From the NCBI RefSeq assembly GCF_000695625.1, contig NZ_JMQI01000002.1, positions 62,001-126,000 of the forward strand: a stretch of 64,000 nucleotides of DNA, read 5' to 3'. The notes under the pieces are model-generated. The model searched no databases, was not told where the DNA came from, and was given only the letters and a program-made list of their open reading frames with translations. Source of the DNA: Amycolatopsis rifamycinica (GTDB lineage: Bacteria > Actinomycetota > Actinomycetes > Mycobacteriales > Pseudonocardiaceae). The position numbers and the translations under genes are program-made. Of this stretch, positions 35,582 through 44,602 are shown in pieces; positions within the stretch are counted from its first letter, which is position 1, and each line of letters starts with the position of its first letter.

Positions 35582-36286
35582 ATGGCAGGAAGTCAAGTGG
35601 TGCCGGGGAGCGAGGGGAAGCGGATGCTGTCGGAGCAGGTCCACACGCGGCTGCGCGACGCGATCATGCGCGGGGAACACGCGCCGGGCGCGCCGCTCAA
35701 GCCGCAGGAGCTGGCGAAGGCGCACGGCGTCAGCCTGGTCGTCGTCCGCGAGGCGCTGGTGCGCCTGGTCGGGGAGGGGCTCGCGGACCGGCTGCCCAAC
35801 CGGGGGTTCGCCGTGCCGGAGTTCTCCGACCGCCGGTGGCAGGAGCTCGCCCAGGCCCGCTGCGTGGTCGAGCCGGCGATGCTGCGCCTGGCCGTGGCGA
35901 ACGGCGACCTGGACTGGGAAGCCCGGGTCCGCGCCGCGCACCACCGGCTCGAACGGACTCCGGTGCTGGATCCCGCAGAAGGCGACTACATGAGCAGCGC
36001 CTGGTCCGAGGCGCACCGGCAGTTCCACCGCACCTTGCTGGACGGCTGCGGCAACGCGCCGCTGCTGGACACCTTCGACCGGATGTGGACCGCGACCGAG
36101 CTGGCGCGGCGGTGGTCCGGGCGGGCCACCCCCGGCCGCGACCACGTCGCCGAACACCGCGAACTGGAGGAAGCGGCGCTGGCCCGCGACGCCGAGCGGG
36201 CCGCGACCTGCCTGTACCGCCACCTGTCGACCACGGCCGAAGCCCTCGAGCCGGCCGACGTCATCGCCCGAAGGAAGGAAACCTGA
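35582..36286 (+). CDS. GntR-family (FadR subfamily) transcriptional regulator
   Basis: This 234-residue protein has an N-terminal winged helix (LSEQVHTRLRDAIMRGEHAPGAPLKPQELAKAHGVSLVVVREALVRLVGEGL) and an all-helical FCD/FadR_C ligand domain with EAHRQFHRTLLDGCGN and DHVAEHRELEEAALARDAERA, which carries the metal-binding Asp/His pattern. It overlaps the FAH-family gene by one base (TGATG) and faces the large palindrome, so it probably controls both that gene and the PEBP-like gene in response to an organic acid. Confidence 0.9.
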   Translation: MAGSQVVPGSEGKRMLSEQVHTRLRDAIMRGEHAPGAPLKPQELAKAHGVSLVVVREALVRLVGEGLADRLPNRGFAVPEFSDRRWQELAQARCVVEPAMLRLAVANGDLDWEARVRAAHHRLERTPVLDPAEGDYMSSAWSEAHRQFHRTLLDGCGNAPLLDTFDRMWTATELARRWSGRATPGRDHVAEHRELEEAALARDAERAATCLYRHLSTTAEALEPADVIARRKET

Positions 36287-37128
36287 TGAAAGTGGCCAAC
36301 CTCGCCGGCCGGCTGCACCTGATCACCGGGACCGGAGCCGTCGACGTCGCCGACGCCAGCGCCGGCCGGTTCGACCCGGACCCGGCCCGCATCTACGGCC
36401 GGTGGCGGGAATTCGTGGCGTGGGAGCGGGAAGCGGCGCTGCCGCGGGGAAGGGCGTTCGATCCGGCCGAGCTCGGGCCGCCGACCCCGGAGCCGTCGCA
36501 GCTCGTCGCGATCGGCCTCAACTACCGCGAGCACGCCTCGGAAACCGGCGTGCCGGCTCCCGAGGGGCTGCCGCCGGTGTTCCTGAAGTTCCGGTCGTCG
36601 CTGTCCGGTCCGTACACGACGGTGCACTTGCCCGAGGGCGACGTCGACTGGGAGGTCGAGCTCGCCGTCGTCATCGGTGCCCCCGCGGATCGGATCGGTG
36701 AGTCCGATGCGGCCGGGGTCATCGCCGGCTACACCGTCGCCCAGGACCTGTCCGAGCGGATCCTGCAGATGGCCGGCCCGGCGCCCCAGTTCGGCCTGGC
36801 CAAGTCCCATCCCGGGTTCACCCCGCTCGGCCCGTGGCTGGTCACCCCGGACGAGATCCCCGATCCGGCGAATCTGCGGCTGAGCACCCTGGTCAACGGC
36901 GAACCGGTCCAGGACTGCTCCACGCGGGACCTCCTGGTTCCGGTCCCGGCCCTGATCGCCGGGATCTCCCGCGTGGCGACGCTGTACCCCGGCGACGTCA
37001 TCCTGACCGGGACTCCCTCGGGTGTCGGCATGGGCCGCACACCGTCCCGCTACCTCTCACCCGGCGACACCCTCATCACGCGCATCGAGCGCATCGGCTC
37101 CCTGCGGCAGCACTTCGTCGCTGCCTGA
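36286..37128 (+). CDS. Fumarylacetoacetate-hydrolase-family enzyme
   Basis: This 280-residue protein has the FAH fold. QLVAIGLNYREHASETG, PPVFLKFRSSLSGPY, and the metal triad region VDWEVELAVVIG with GYTVAQDLSER are present, followed by LAKSHPGFTPLGPWLVTPDE and ILTGTPSGVGMG. Family members hydrolyse or decarboxylate 1,3-diketo acids in aromatic catabolism. Translational coupling to the GntR gene suggests substrate-induced expression. The exact reaction is open (acylpyruvate hydrolase or oxaloacetate decarboxylase types are likely). Confidence 0.9.
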   Translation: MKVANLAGRLHLITGTGAVDVADASAGRFDPDPARIYGRWREFVAWEREAALPRGRAFDPAELGPPTPEPSQLVAIGLNYREHASETGVPAPEGLPPVFLKFRSSLSGPYTTVHLPEGDVDWEVELAVVIGAPADRIGESDAAGVIAGYTVAQDLSERILQMAGPAPQFGLAKSHPGFTPLGPWLVTPDEIPDPANLRLSTLVNGEPVQDCSTRDLLVPVPALIAGISRVATLYPGDVILTGTPSGVGMGRTPSRYLSPGDTLITRIERIGSLRQHFVAA

Positions 37129-37133
37129 CGTTT

Positions 37134-37185
37134 CAACTATCTCTTTACAATGGCAACTGTTATCCTGCTCGCTCTTGAATAGTTG
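37134..37185. promoter_or_regulatory. AT-rich upstream region with inverted repeat
   Basis: CAACTAT at 37134-37140 is mirrored by ATAGTTG at 37179-37185 in the low-GC gap before the SDR gene. The region probably holds the promoter and possibly an operator; no cognate regulator is evident. Confidence 0.35.
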
Positions 37186-37211
37186 TGAGCTAAAATCTTA
37201 AGGTCATAACC

Positions 37212-38045
37212 ATGACGAACGCAACGAACACCACCGCGACCCCCTCAACCCGCGTCTGGTTGATCACCGGCGCCTCCTCCGGCATCGGCCGCGAACTGGC
37301 CGGCCAGGCACTCGCCGCCGGTGAGTCGGTCGTCGCCGTCGCCCGCGACGCCGCCAAGCTCGCCGACCTCGGCCCCGCCGAACGGCTGCTGACCATCAGC
37401 GCCGACGTCCGCGACGAAAGCGCGGTGCGGCAGGCGGTCGAGCAAGCGGTCGCGCGGTTCGGCCGGATCGACGTCCTCGCCAACAACGCCGGCTACGGCG
37501 TCTTCGGCGCCGTCGAGGAAGCCGCCGACATCCAGGCCCGCGCTCTGTTCGACACGAACGTCTTCGGTGTGCTCAACGTGCTGCGCGCGGCGCTGCCGGT
37601 GCTGCGCGCCCAGCGGTCCGGGCACATCCTGCAGGGCTCCTCGATCTTCGGGCAGACCGCCGCACCCGGCTTCGGCATGCTCGCTGCGAGCAAGTACGCC
37701 GTCGAAGGCCTCTCCGACGCGCTCGCCCTCGAAGTCGCGCCGCTGGGCATCAAGGTGACCCTGGTTCAGCCCGGCCCGACCGCCACCGCCTTCGGCGCCA
37801 ACGTCGACCCGGCGCAGGGCGCACACACCGACTACGACGCCACCGTCCGCGCGCCGCAGGCCGACACCCCCGCGTCCAGCGCGGCCAAGGTGGCCGAAGG
37901 CATCCGCGCGGCCGTCGCCGACCCCAACCCGCCACGGCGCCTAGCGCTCGGGGTCGTCAGCGCCAACGCGATGCGTGAGGCCCTCACCGCCCGGCTGGCC
38001 GACCTCGACACCTGGGCCGCGGTCAGCGAGAAGGTCGACGCGTGA
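37212..38045 (+). CDS. Short-chain dehydrogenase-like protein lacking the catalytic tyrosine
   Basis: This 277-residue classical SDR has TGASSGIGRELA (cofactor loop), NNAGYGVFG, catalytic-type Ser144 in LQGSSIFG and Lys161 in AASKYAVEG. The position of the catalytic Tyr, four residues before Lys161, is Leu157 (GMLAASK instead of the usual YAASK). The rest of the fold is intact, including VTLVQPGPTAT. It may be inactive as a dehydrogenase or have another role. A D-cysteine-desulfhydrase-like remnant overlaps its stop. Confidence 0.87.
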   Translation: MTNATNTTATPSTRVWLITGASSGIGRELAGQALAAGESVVAVARDAAKLADLGPAERLLTISADVRDESAVRQAVEQAVARFGRIDVLANNAGYGVFGAVEEAADIQARALFDTNVFGVLNVLRAALPVLRAQRSGHILQGSSIFGQTAAPGFGMLAASKYAVEGLSDALALEVAPLGIKVTLVQPGPTATAFGANVDPAQGAHTDYDATVRAPQADTPASSAAKVAEGIRAAVADPNPPRRLALGVVSANAMREALTARLADLDTWAAVSEKVDA

Positions 38046-38492
38046 TCCGCTTGCCGCTGTCGACCAAGCCGACGCCGATCGAACCCGCACCCCGGCCTCG
38101 CCAAGGCACTCGGGCTGGGACCGGACGATCTCTGGGTCAAGCGCGACGACCTGCTCGGCCTGGGCGGCGGCGGCAACAAGGTCCGCAAGCTCGAATGGAC
38201 CGTCGGTGACGCGGTCGCCGCCGGGGCGGACACCTGGTGACCACTGGTGCGCCCCAGAGCAACCACGCCCGCCTCACCGCGGCCGCCGCGGCGAAGACCG
38301 GACTGTCCGCAGTCCTGGTCTTCCCGGGCGGCCCCGAGGAATCCACCTCCGGCAACCTCGTCCTCGACGGCCTCTTCGGCGCCCGGGTCGCGTGGGCCGG
38401 TGACGTCGACGCGGACGGATTGGCCGCCACCGCCCGGGAGATCGCCGCATCGCTGCCGGCAGCCGCACTGATCCCGTCCGGCCCGACGGGGG
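38042..38492 (+). pseudogene. Truncated PLP enzyme (D-cysteine desulfhydrase / ACC deaminase family)
   Basis: Starting at GTG 38042 (4-bp overlap with the SDR) the sequence reads RLPLSTKPTPIE. After a frame change it reads DDLWVKRDDLLGLGGGGNKVRKLEW with the PLP Lys, and after another break VTTGAPQSNHARLTAAAAAKTG and LVFPGGPEE. It stops in the middle of the fold, abutting the end of the molybdenum hydroxylase gene on the other strand. Two frameshifts and loss of the C-terminal half make it a pseudogene. Confidence 0.8.
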
Positions 38493-40613
38493 TCAGTGGT
38501 AGCTCCGCGCACCACGAGGTTCGCCTGCGACGGCGGTGGTCTGCTCCAGCACGCGGTCGAGGCGGATCGGGAGGATCCGCTGGCGAGTGCCGGTGGCGTG
38601 CCACACGGCGTTGGCGATCGCCGCCGCGGTGCCTGCTGTGCCGATCTCGCCGAGGCCGTTGAACCCCGATGGGTCCTGGGGCTCGTAGTCCGGCACGAAG
38701 CCGGCCTCGATGTCGGGGACGTCGGCGTGCGCGGCGATGTGGTAGCCCGCCCAGTCGCCGTTCGCCAGCCGGCCGGTGCGGGGGTCTCGCACGCTCTCTT
38801 CGTGCAGGGCCATGGACAGCCCCATGATCATCCCGCCGACGACCTGGCTGCGGGCCAGCAGCGGGTTGATCACGCGGCCGACGGCGAACATGCCGAGCAG
38901 CCGGCGGACCCGTACCTCGCCGGTGGCCGGGTCGACGGTGACCTCCGCGAAGACGGCGCTGTAGGTCTGCCGTTCCCGGTCCGGCTGGAAGTCGATCATC
39001 GTGGTGGTGTCCACTGTCGCGGTCATCGGCCGAACCGGATCGTGCAGGTTCTCACGGAGTTTCTTGGCGGCCTCGGTGATGGCGAAGGACCAGGACGTCG
39101 TGCCGCGGGAACCGCCCGCGCCCCACGCCATGCCAAGGTCGCTGTCGCCGATCCGGATGCGGATCCGCTCGGTGCCGGCCCCCAGCGCGTCGGCGGCGAC
39201 CGCGGTCAGCGCGGTCCGGGCGCCGGTACCGATGTCACTCGCCCCGATCGACACCGTGAAACTCCCGTCCGGCTCCGCGGTGATCGAGGCCTTCGACGGG
39301 AACACCCCGGCGCTGAACGACGTGGTGGCCATGCCGCTGCCGATCAGCAGCGGGCCGTCCCACCGGGAGCGGGGGCGCCGGTCGCGCGCCGCCCAGCCGA
39401 ACCGTCGTGCGCCCTCCCGCATGCAGGAGACCAGGCGGCGGGTGCTGAAGGGCTTTCCCGAGGCGGGCGTGACCGTGGGTTGGTTGCGCAGGCGCAGATC
39501 CAGGGGGTCCACGTCCAGCCGCTCGGCGACCTCGTCGATCGCCGACTCCAGGGCGAACGAGCCGGGCGTCGCGCCGGGGCCGCGCATCGAGGCGGGCGGC
39601 AGGACGTCGAGCGGCACGGCGGTGAGCCGGGTGCGGATCGCCGGCGCCGAGTACAGGATCTTGGCCTGCTCGGTGCAGGCCTCGATGTACTCCGAAAGCG
39701 GCGAGAGGGCGTAGGCCGCCCGGTGGTGAATGGCCCGCAGGCGGCCGTCGGCGTCCGCGCCGACGGTCATCACCTGGTCCGTTCGAGGCCGTGACGAGGT
39801 CGTCTCGAAGACCTGCGCCCGGGTCATGGTGATCCGCACCGGGCGTCCGAACCGCCGGCTGGCCATCGAGGCGAGCACCACCTGCGGGCCGCAGGCGCCT
39901 TTGCCGCCGAAACCCCCGCCCACATGCTCGGAACGAACGTGCACCTGCTCCCGGTCGATGGACCACAACGCGGCGAGGACCTCGGACACGCTGAACGCTC
40001 CTTGGTTGGAGTCCACGGCGTACAGGTGGTCGGAGTCCCACCACACGGTCGCGGCGTGCGGCTCCATCGCGCAGTGGCTCTCCTCCGGAGTGCGGTAGCG
40101 CTCCTCGAGCACGACCGCGGACGCCGCCAGTTCGGCCTTCAGGTCGCCGATGTCCGCCTCCGGGCCGAAGGCGGTCGACGCCGGCCGCGCGGCCGGGTGC
40201 TCAAGGGTGAAGTCGAGGTCGTGCGGCTCGCCGTCACAGGTGACCCGCATCGCCGATGCGGCCGCTCTGGCCTGCTCGGGTGTTTCGGCCACGACCAGCG
40301 CGAGCGGCCAGCCCGCGTAGGGAATCACGTCGTCCTGCAAGAGCCGGAGGCTGCCGTCCGGGCCGAAGTAGTTGCCGGCCTTGGGGTTGAGCCGGGGTGC
40401 GTTGCGGTGGTCGAGTACTCCGAGCACACCCGGCATGGCGAGCGCGGTCGAGGCGTCGATGTCGCGGATCCGGCCTCGCGAGAGGGGAGCAGTCATCATC
40501 CAGCCGTGGGCCAAGTCCGGCACCGGGATGTCCGCGGCGTAGTGGGCGGCGCCGGTGACCTTGAACCGGCCCTCGATCCGGGGGCGTGGGGTGCCGACGG
40601 CATCCGCGTTCAT
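38493..40613 (-). CDS. Molybdenum hydroxylase large subunit (PaoC / xanthine dehydrogenase family)
   Basis: This 706-residue subunit has the aldehyde oxidase a/b domain at the N-terminus (GRFKVTGAAHYAADIP). The Mo-cofactor-binding motifs include GGGFGGKGACGPQ, MRGPGATPGSFALE and GSRGTTSWSFAI. The active-site Glu lies in NGLGEIGTAGTAAAIANAVW. No CO-dehydrogenase type Cys loop is seen. With the two upstream genes it forms a three-subunit oxidoreductase of the YagTSR/PaoABC order, which oxidises (mostly aromatic) aldehydes to acids. It overlaps the FAD subunit gene by 4 bp. Confidence 0.92.
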   Translation of the reverse strand: MNADAVGTPRPRIEGRFKVTGAAHYAADIPVPDLAHGWMMTAPLSRGRIRDIDASTALAMPGVLGVLDHRNAPRLNPKAGNYFGPDGSLRLLQDDVIPYAGWPLALVVAETPEQARAAASAMRVTCDGEPHDLDFTLEHPAARPASTAFGPEADIGDLKAELAASAVVLEERYRTPEESHCAMEPHAATVWWDSDHLYAVDSNQGAFSVSEVLAALWSIDREQVHVRSEHVGGGFGGKGACGPQVVLASMASRRFGRPVRITMTRAQVFETTSSRPRTDQVMTVGADADGRLRAIHHRAAYALSPLSEYIEACTEQAKILYSAPAIRTRLTAVPLDVLPPASMRGPGATPGSFALESAIDEVAERLDVDPLDLRLRNQPTVTPASGKPFSTRRLVSCMREGARRFGWAARDRRPRSRWDGPLLIGSGMATTSFSAGVFPSKASITAEPDGSFTVSIGASDIGTGARTALTAVAADALGAGTERIRIRIGDSDLGMAWGAGGSRGTTSWSFAITEAAKKLRENLHDPVRPMTATVDTTTMIDFQPDRERQTYSAVFAEVTVDPATGEVRVRRLLGMFAVGRVINPLLARSQVVGGMIMGLSMALHEESVRDPRTGRLANGDWAGYHIAAHADVPDIEAGFVPDYEPQDPSGFNGLGEIGTAGTAAAIANAVWHATGTRQRILPIRLDRVLEQTTAVAGEPRGARSYH

Positions 40614-41605
40614 CGATCCATCTCCGTTTCAGCGAGTTCACCGAGCACGGCCTCGATCAGGTTCCGTGCCAAGGTCACCTTGTACCCGTTGTCGCGCAAG
40701 GGATTTGCGTCGCTCAGCGCCTCCTCGGCGCAGGTCCGAAGCCGATTGGCGGTGGGCTGGGTGCCGCGGAGCAGGGCCTCGGCGGAGCCGGCCCGCCAGG
40801 GGCGCGACGCCACACCGCCCAGCGCGATACGCACGTCGCGCACCACGCCGTCGCGGATGTCGACCGCAGCGGCGACGGAGACGGTGGCGAAGGCGTAGGA
40901 CGCGCGCTCACGGACCTTCCGGTACCGCGACCGCAGCCCCGCCGCGGACCCCGGCAGGACGACGGCGGTGATCAGCGCGCCGGGCGGCATGGCGGTTTCG
41001 CGGTCCGGCCGGTCACCGACCGGCCGGTAGAACCGTGACAGGGGGATCTCACCGGGGCCGTCGAGCGTCTCGTAGCACACGACCGCGTCCAACGCGGCGA
41101 GCGCCACCGCCATGTCCGAGGGGTGGGTCGCCACGCAGTGCTCGGAGTGGCCGAGCACTGCGTGGTTGTGGTGCACTCCCTCGATCGCGGCGCAGCCGCT
41201 GCCGGGCATCCGTTTGTTGCACGGCTGGGTGAGATCGGCGAAGTAACCACACCGGGTCCGCTGCACCAGGTTGCCGCCCACCGTGGCCATGTTCCGCAGC
41301 TGGCCGGACGCGCCCGCCAGGACGGCCTGGGTCAGCGCCGGGAACCGGCGGCGCACCTCGGGATGCGCGGCCGTGTCACTGTTCGTCGTGGTCGCACCGA
41401 TGACCAAGCCGCCGTCCGGTGCGTCGCGGACACCGTCGAGCGGCAGCCGCCGGACGTCCACCAGCCGGGTGGGCTCCTCGACTCCGCACTTCATCAGGTC
41501 GACGAGGTTCGTGCCCCCACCCAGGTACCGGGCGCCGGCATCGCCGGCGACGGCGGTGAGCGCGTCGCGGACCTGTGCCGCACGTTGGTAAGCGAACTCC
41601 CTCAC
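40610..41605 (-). CDS. Molybdenum hydroxylase FAD/4Fe-4S subunit (PaoB-like)
   Basis: This 331-residue FAD-binding subunit has GARYLGGGTNLVDLMK and GQLRNMATVGGNLVQRTRC for flavin binding. An insert rich in Cys (TRCGYFADLTQPCNKRMPGSGC, then SEHCVATHP) matches the extra 4Fe-4S cluster of PaoB-type subunits. The CO-dehydrogenase flavoprotein C-terminal domain follows (VRERASYAFATVSVAAAV). GTG 41605 overlaps the 2Fe-2S gene stop (GTGA). It relays electrons from the 2Fe-2S subunit to FAD and an external acceptor. Confidence 0.92.
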   Translation of the reverse strand: MREFAYQRAAQVRDALTAVAGDAGARYLGGGTNLVDLMKCGVEEPTRLVDVRRLPLDGVRDAPDGGLVIGATTTNSDTAAHPEVRRRFPALTQAVLAGASGQLRNMATVGGNLVQRTRCGYFADLTQPCNKRMPGSGCAAIEGVHHNHAVLGHSEHCVATHPSDMAVALAALDAVVCYETLDGPGEIPLSRFYRPVGDRPDRETAMPPGALITAVVLPGSAAGLRSRYRKVRERASYAFATVSVAAAVDIRDGVVRDVRIALGGVASRPWRAGSAEALLRGTQPTANRLRTCAEEALSDANPLRDNGYKVTLARNLIEAVLGELAETEMDR

Positions 41606-42141
41606 AGCGCACCGCCCTCGCGTGCCGCGGTCTCGAGCACCGCGCGCACGATCGGCGGGTACGCCCCGCAGCGGCACAGGTTGCCGCTCATCCGCTCGCG
41701 CACCTCGGCCTCGTCCAGTTCCGGCGCGGGGTCCGGTGCGTCGCCGGCGGTGACGGCGCTGGGCCAGCCCGCGGCGTGTTCGGCGAGCATCCCGACCGCC
41801 GAGCAGAGCTGCCCGGGCGTGCAGAAGCCGCACTGGAAGCCGTCCAAGCGCACGAACGCCTCCTGGATCGGCCGCAGCTCGCCCTCGGTGGCCAGTCCTT
41901 CGACGGTCGTGACCGAAGTGTTGTCGGCGGCGACCGCGAGGGTGAGGCAGGAGACCACCCGGCGGCCGTCGCACAGCACCGTGCAGGCGCCGCACTGCCC
42001 CTGGTCGCACCCTTTCTTGGGTCCGGTGAGGCCGAGGTCCTCCCGTAACGCGTCGAGCAGCGTCCGGCGGTTGTCCACGGATAGCCGGTGGGTCGTTTCG
42101 TTGACTCGCAGCGATATCTCGCTGCGGGTGTGCTGGGTCAT
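41602..42141 (-). CDS. Molybdenum hydroxylase 2Fe-2S subunit (PaoA-like)
   Basis: This 179-residue subunit has a plant-ferredoxin-type cluster (GCDQGQCGACTVLCDG) and a helical 2Fe-2S domain (FQCGFCTPGQLCSAVGML, MSGNLCRCGAYPPI). Unlike E. coli PaoA it has no twin-arginine leader, so the complex is probably cytosolic. It is the first gene of the three-gene operon. The 172-bp gap upstream to the AraC gene (42142-42313) should hold the promoter. Confidence 0.92.
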   Translation of the reverse strand: MTQHTRSEISLRVNETTHRLSVDNRRTLLDALREDLGLTGPKKGCDQGQCGACTVLCDGRRVVSCLTLAVAADNTSVTTVEGLATEGELRPIQEAFVRLDGFQCGFCTPGQLCSAVGMLAEHAAGWPSAVTAGDAPDPAPELDEAEVRERMSGNLCRCGAYPPIVRAVLETAAREGGAL

Positions 42142-42313
42142 CAGCGTCCTCGTTCCGGGGTCAGGACCCGCTCGACCGTCGTTGCTTGTCGGTCACGAGC
42201 CGACCGTGAACGGTTTCAGGTGTCTCTGTCCGGGGAGGCTATGCGAGTCGCCGCGGCGAAAACTCGTCCGCAACGCAAGTGGGCAGGATGGGGCAAGAAG
42301 TCGCGAGTTCTGA

Positions 42314-43219
42314 TCAACCGTCGCGAGAGGCGCCGGTTCGGACGTTCGCGCCCAGGCGGACCGCGTCCCGGCGTGGCGGGTGACCGAACTGCCTGCGGTA
42401 GTCGCGGCTGAACTGGGCGGGGCTCTCGTAGCCGACCTGACGGCTGATCCCGGCGATGTCGCCGGGATGCGCGGCGAGCAGCAGTCTGGCGTGCTGCAGG
42501 CGGATTTGCTTCTGGTATTGGATGGGGCTCATCGAGGTGACGGCCTGGAAATTGCGGTGGAACGCGGAAACGCTCATGCCTGCCCGCTGCGCCACCTCCT
42601 CGACGCGGAAGGGCAGCGCGTAGTGGTCACGGATCCACTGGACGGCCCTGGCGATGTGGCTGAGACTGCTGTCGGGCAGGCCGAATTGGCGCAGGATGCT
42701 GCTCTGCTCACCGGTCAGCAACCGCCAGATGATTTCCCGCTTGATCAGGGGCGCGAGCATCGGGATGTCGCGGGGCGAGTCGAGCAGCCGCAGGAGGCGA
42801 ACAACGGCATCGAGCAGTTCGGCGGAGGCGGCGCTGACGGCCAGGCCGGCCGGCGCGCCGGGGTCGAGTTCCGGCAGGTCCCCGGGATCCGCAGCCAGCA
42901 GCACTTCGGCGACGGCGGCCGGCGGCAGGTCCAGACCGAAGCCGAGCGCGGGTTCCCTCGGGTCGGCTCGGATGAACTGCGCGGTCACCGGCAGATCAAC
43001 CGAGGCGACGACGTACTGGCCAGCGTGGTACTCGTACAGGCGGTCGCCCAGCGCGAACCGTTTGGTGCCTTGGGCGACGAGTGCCAGCACCTGGCCGTAG
43101 GTGGTCGGCGTCGGCGGGCTGGGTCGATCGGCGCGGAAGATGCGCACGGCATCGATGTCCGTGCTCAGATCGGGCCGGGCATGCCGGGCCAGCAAGGCAC
43201 GCAACTCGTCGAGCGACAT
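42314..43219 (-). CDS. AraC-family regulator with cupin_6 sensing domain
   Basis: This 301-residue protein has an N-terminal AraC_N/cupin_6 domain (LALVAQGTKRFALGDRLYEYHAGQYVVASVDLPVTAQF) and two C-terminal HTH motifs (FRVEEVAQRAGMSVSAFHRNF, IAGISRQVGYESPAQFSRDYRRQFG). This is the subfamily often found beside aldehyde-handling or NADPH-dependent reductase genes. ATG 43219 is favoured; ATG 43228 is also possible. It lies upstream of the PaoABC-like operon in the same direction and is its likely activator. Confidence 0.88.
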   Translation of the reverse strand: MSLDELRALLARHARPDLSTDIDAVRIFRADRPSPPTPTTYGQVLALVAQGTKRFALGDRLYEYHAGQYVVASVDLPVTAQFIRADPREPALGFGLDLPPAAVAEVLLAADPGDLPELDPGAPAGLAVSAASAELLDAVVRLLRLLDSPRDIPMLAPLIKREIIWRLLTGEQSSILRQFGLPDSSLSHIARAVQWIRDHYALPFRVEEVAQRAGMSVSAFHRNFQAVTSMSPIQYQKQIRLQHARLLLAAHPGDIAGISRQVGYESPAQFSRDYRRQFGHPPRRDAVRLGANVRTGASRDG

Positions 43220-43351
43220 GGCGATCATTGAAGCACTGATCAGCTCGGAGCCCCCGAATCCGGGAGCAGCAGAGGCGGGTTCAGTGGAGACGGACTGAAT
43301 CCCGCAGGCCTATCACGACCACGATCTTTCCCGACCATGCGGTTCCCGTCG

Positions 43352-43535
43352 TCACAGCTTGGCGAGTCGCTTCGCGGCCGGGCTGCCGGGAAGGTGCGTT
43401 AGAGCAGCATTGTTCGCTCGTCCGAGCCGGAGACGGCGAGCGCGTGCCTGGTCAGTTCCAGCTCACCGACCTTGGATGATGTCGACGACCAGTCCGGGTA
43501 GCGCGCGCGGACGGCGGGATCGAAGCTGTGGGGTC
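43352..43535 (-). pseudogene. C-terminal remnant of an MmyB-type XRE regulator
   Basis: The minus strand reads VGELELTRHALAVSGSDERTMLL, and then after a frame change LPGSPAAKRLAKL before a stop at 43352. This pattern (VGELEL-tail-PGSP) is the end of the MmyB ligand-binding domain found in actinobacterial XRE regulators. The N-terminal HTH and most of the ligand domain are missing. Confidence 0.55.
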
Positions 43536-43584
43536 GGTGCCGGGGTTCTCGAGTCGCCGGAGCGCGGATGCGTATGCCGGTGAT

Positions 43585-43965
43585 ATGGAGCCTGATCAGC
43601 GTCGGCAAGTGTGGATAGACCCGTCCGGTGGCCAGCTCTTGTTGCGGTCATGGGTTGACCGGTGGTTCCCGGTGCAGGATCTGGATCCGCGGACGCTCGA
43701 CAACCACGAGAGTTACCTGCGGTGTCATGTCCTTGCGCGGTTCGGTGCGACGCCGTTGGAGAAGATCACGGCGTTGGATGTCGATGCGTGGGTGGCGCTG
43801 GTGGAGCGCCGGAGATCGCGCAGGCCCGCCGACTGGGTCATCACCTGCCGAACCGGGTGGTGGAGGTGTATTCGCACGTGGCGCCGGAGGTGGAGACGCG
43901 GTTGCTGGCTGATCTGCAGCGTCGCTGGCAGAAGGCGACGCGTCGTCTGTATCCGATGGGGCCGC
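43585..43965 (+). pseudogene. Internally deleted tyrosine recombinase (integrase)
   Basis: ATG 43585 begins a typical actinomycete integrase N-terminus (GQLLLRSWVDRWFPVQDLDPRTLDNHESYLRCHVLARFG, LEKITALDVDAWV). After ERR the sequence jumps to the last ~45 residues of the family (APEIAQARRLGHHLPNRVVEVYSHVAPEVETRLL), deleting about 250 residues with the catalytic Arg and HxxR box, and the frame changes. The relic lies beside the tRNA-Ala gene, the usual site for the integrase of an element inserted there. It belongs to the same family as the relic at 25870-26250. Confidence 0.8.
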
Positions 43966-44208
43966 GGCGGACGCCAGCAGCGGAAAGCCGGCCGCGGACG
44001 GGCACGCCAGTCAAACGAGGTCGAGTAGGTGCGAGTGTCCCTCTCGCCGCTGGCGGGAGGGACAGCGTCAGCGATACCGGCCGAGAGCGGCGCCGACAGG
44101 GCGCCAGAGGCCCGGCGGGCAGGAGCATGGTGCTCCAGAAATGCCCCAGCAGGGTCACCGGTGCGCCGGCCGCAGTGGATCACCCAAGCTCGGCCCCGGG
44201 GGCGAAAA

Positions 44209-44248
44209 AACCCCTTCGACCAGCCGCAAAGACCTGATCGAAGGGGTT
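44209..44248 (-). terminator. Intrinsic terminator of tRNA-Ala
   Basis: On the minus strand, 11-bp arms (44238-44248 and 44209-44219) form a GC-rich hairpin followed by a run of six T residues (44205-44210 read as complement). It lies 12 bp downstream of the tRNA. A decayed copy occurs at 26463-26503 beside the duplicated attachment site. Confidence 0.8.
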
Positions 44249-44258
44249 CTGTAAGAGA

Positions 44259-44303
44259 GTGGAGCTAAGGGGACTCGAACCCCTGACCCCCTCACTGCCA
44301 GTG
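44259..44303. repeat. Attachment-site copy inside intact tRNA-Ala
   Basis: These 45 bp, covering the tRNA 3' half from the anticodon loop, are repeated exactly at 26514-26558 in the same orientation. They mark the tRNA-proximal end of the 17.7-kb element. Confidence 0.88.
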
Positions 44304-44332
44304 AGGTGCGCTACCAGCTGCGCCATAGCCCC
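44260..44332 (-). tRNA. tRNA-Ala (anticodon GGC)
   Basis: The minus strand folds into a full cloverleaf. The acceptor arms are GGGGCTA and TAGCTCC with discriminator A, the D-arm region is GCGCAGCTGGTAGCGC, the anticodon arm is CCTCACTGGCAGTGAGG with GGC at the centre, and the T arm holds the TTCGAGT loop. CCA is not encoded. The 3' half serves as the integration site of the elements to its left. Confidence 0.97.
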
Positions 44333-44602
44333 GAGGCGAAGGTGAACTCCGCATCTCGTATGCCCATACAGTACACCCGCCTCAGACCCCGTCCGCACGG
44401 GGGTACCCACAAGACGTCGGAGCGCCCTACAAGCCGCTGACCAGCACATTCACACCTTATTTTTAGTCCTGTATTGACGCCCCGCTGTGGCCGCCGTTAC
44501 ATTTTGCGCGGTTGTGACGCCGAGGTCCCCGCCCGTTACGCCGCGTCTTCAAGACCGGGCACACCTCTCGATGACGCCGCTTGTGCGGCAGAGGAGGCTT
44601 CG

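Noticed and set aside
43229..43351. Small gene between the AraC gene and the MmyB remnant
   Set aside because: No start with ribosome site and no coding pattern was found.
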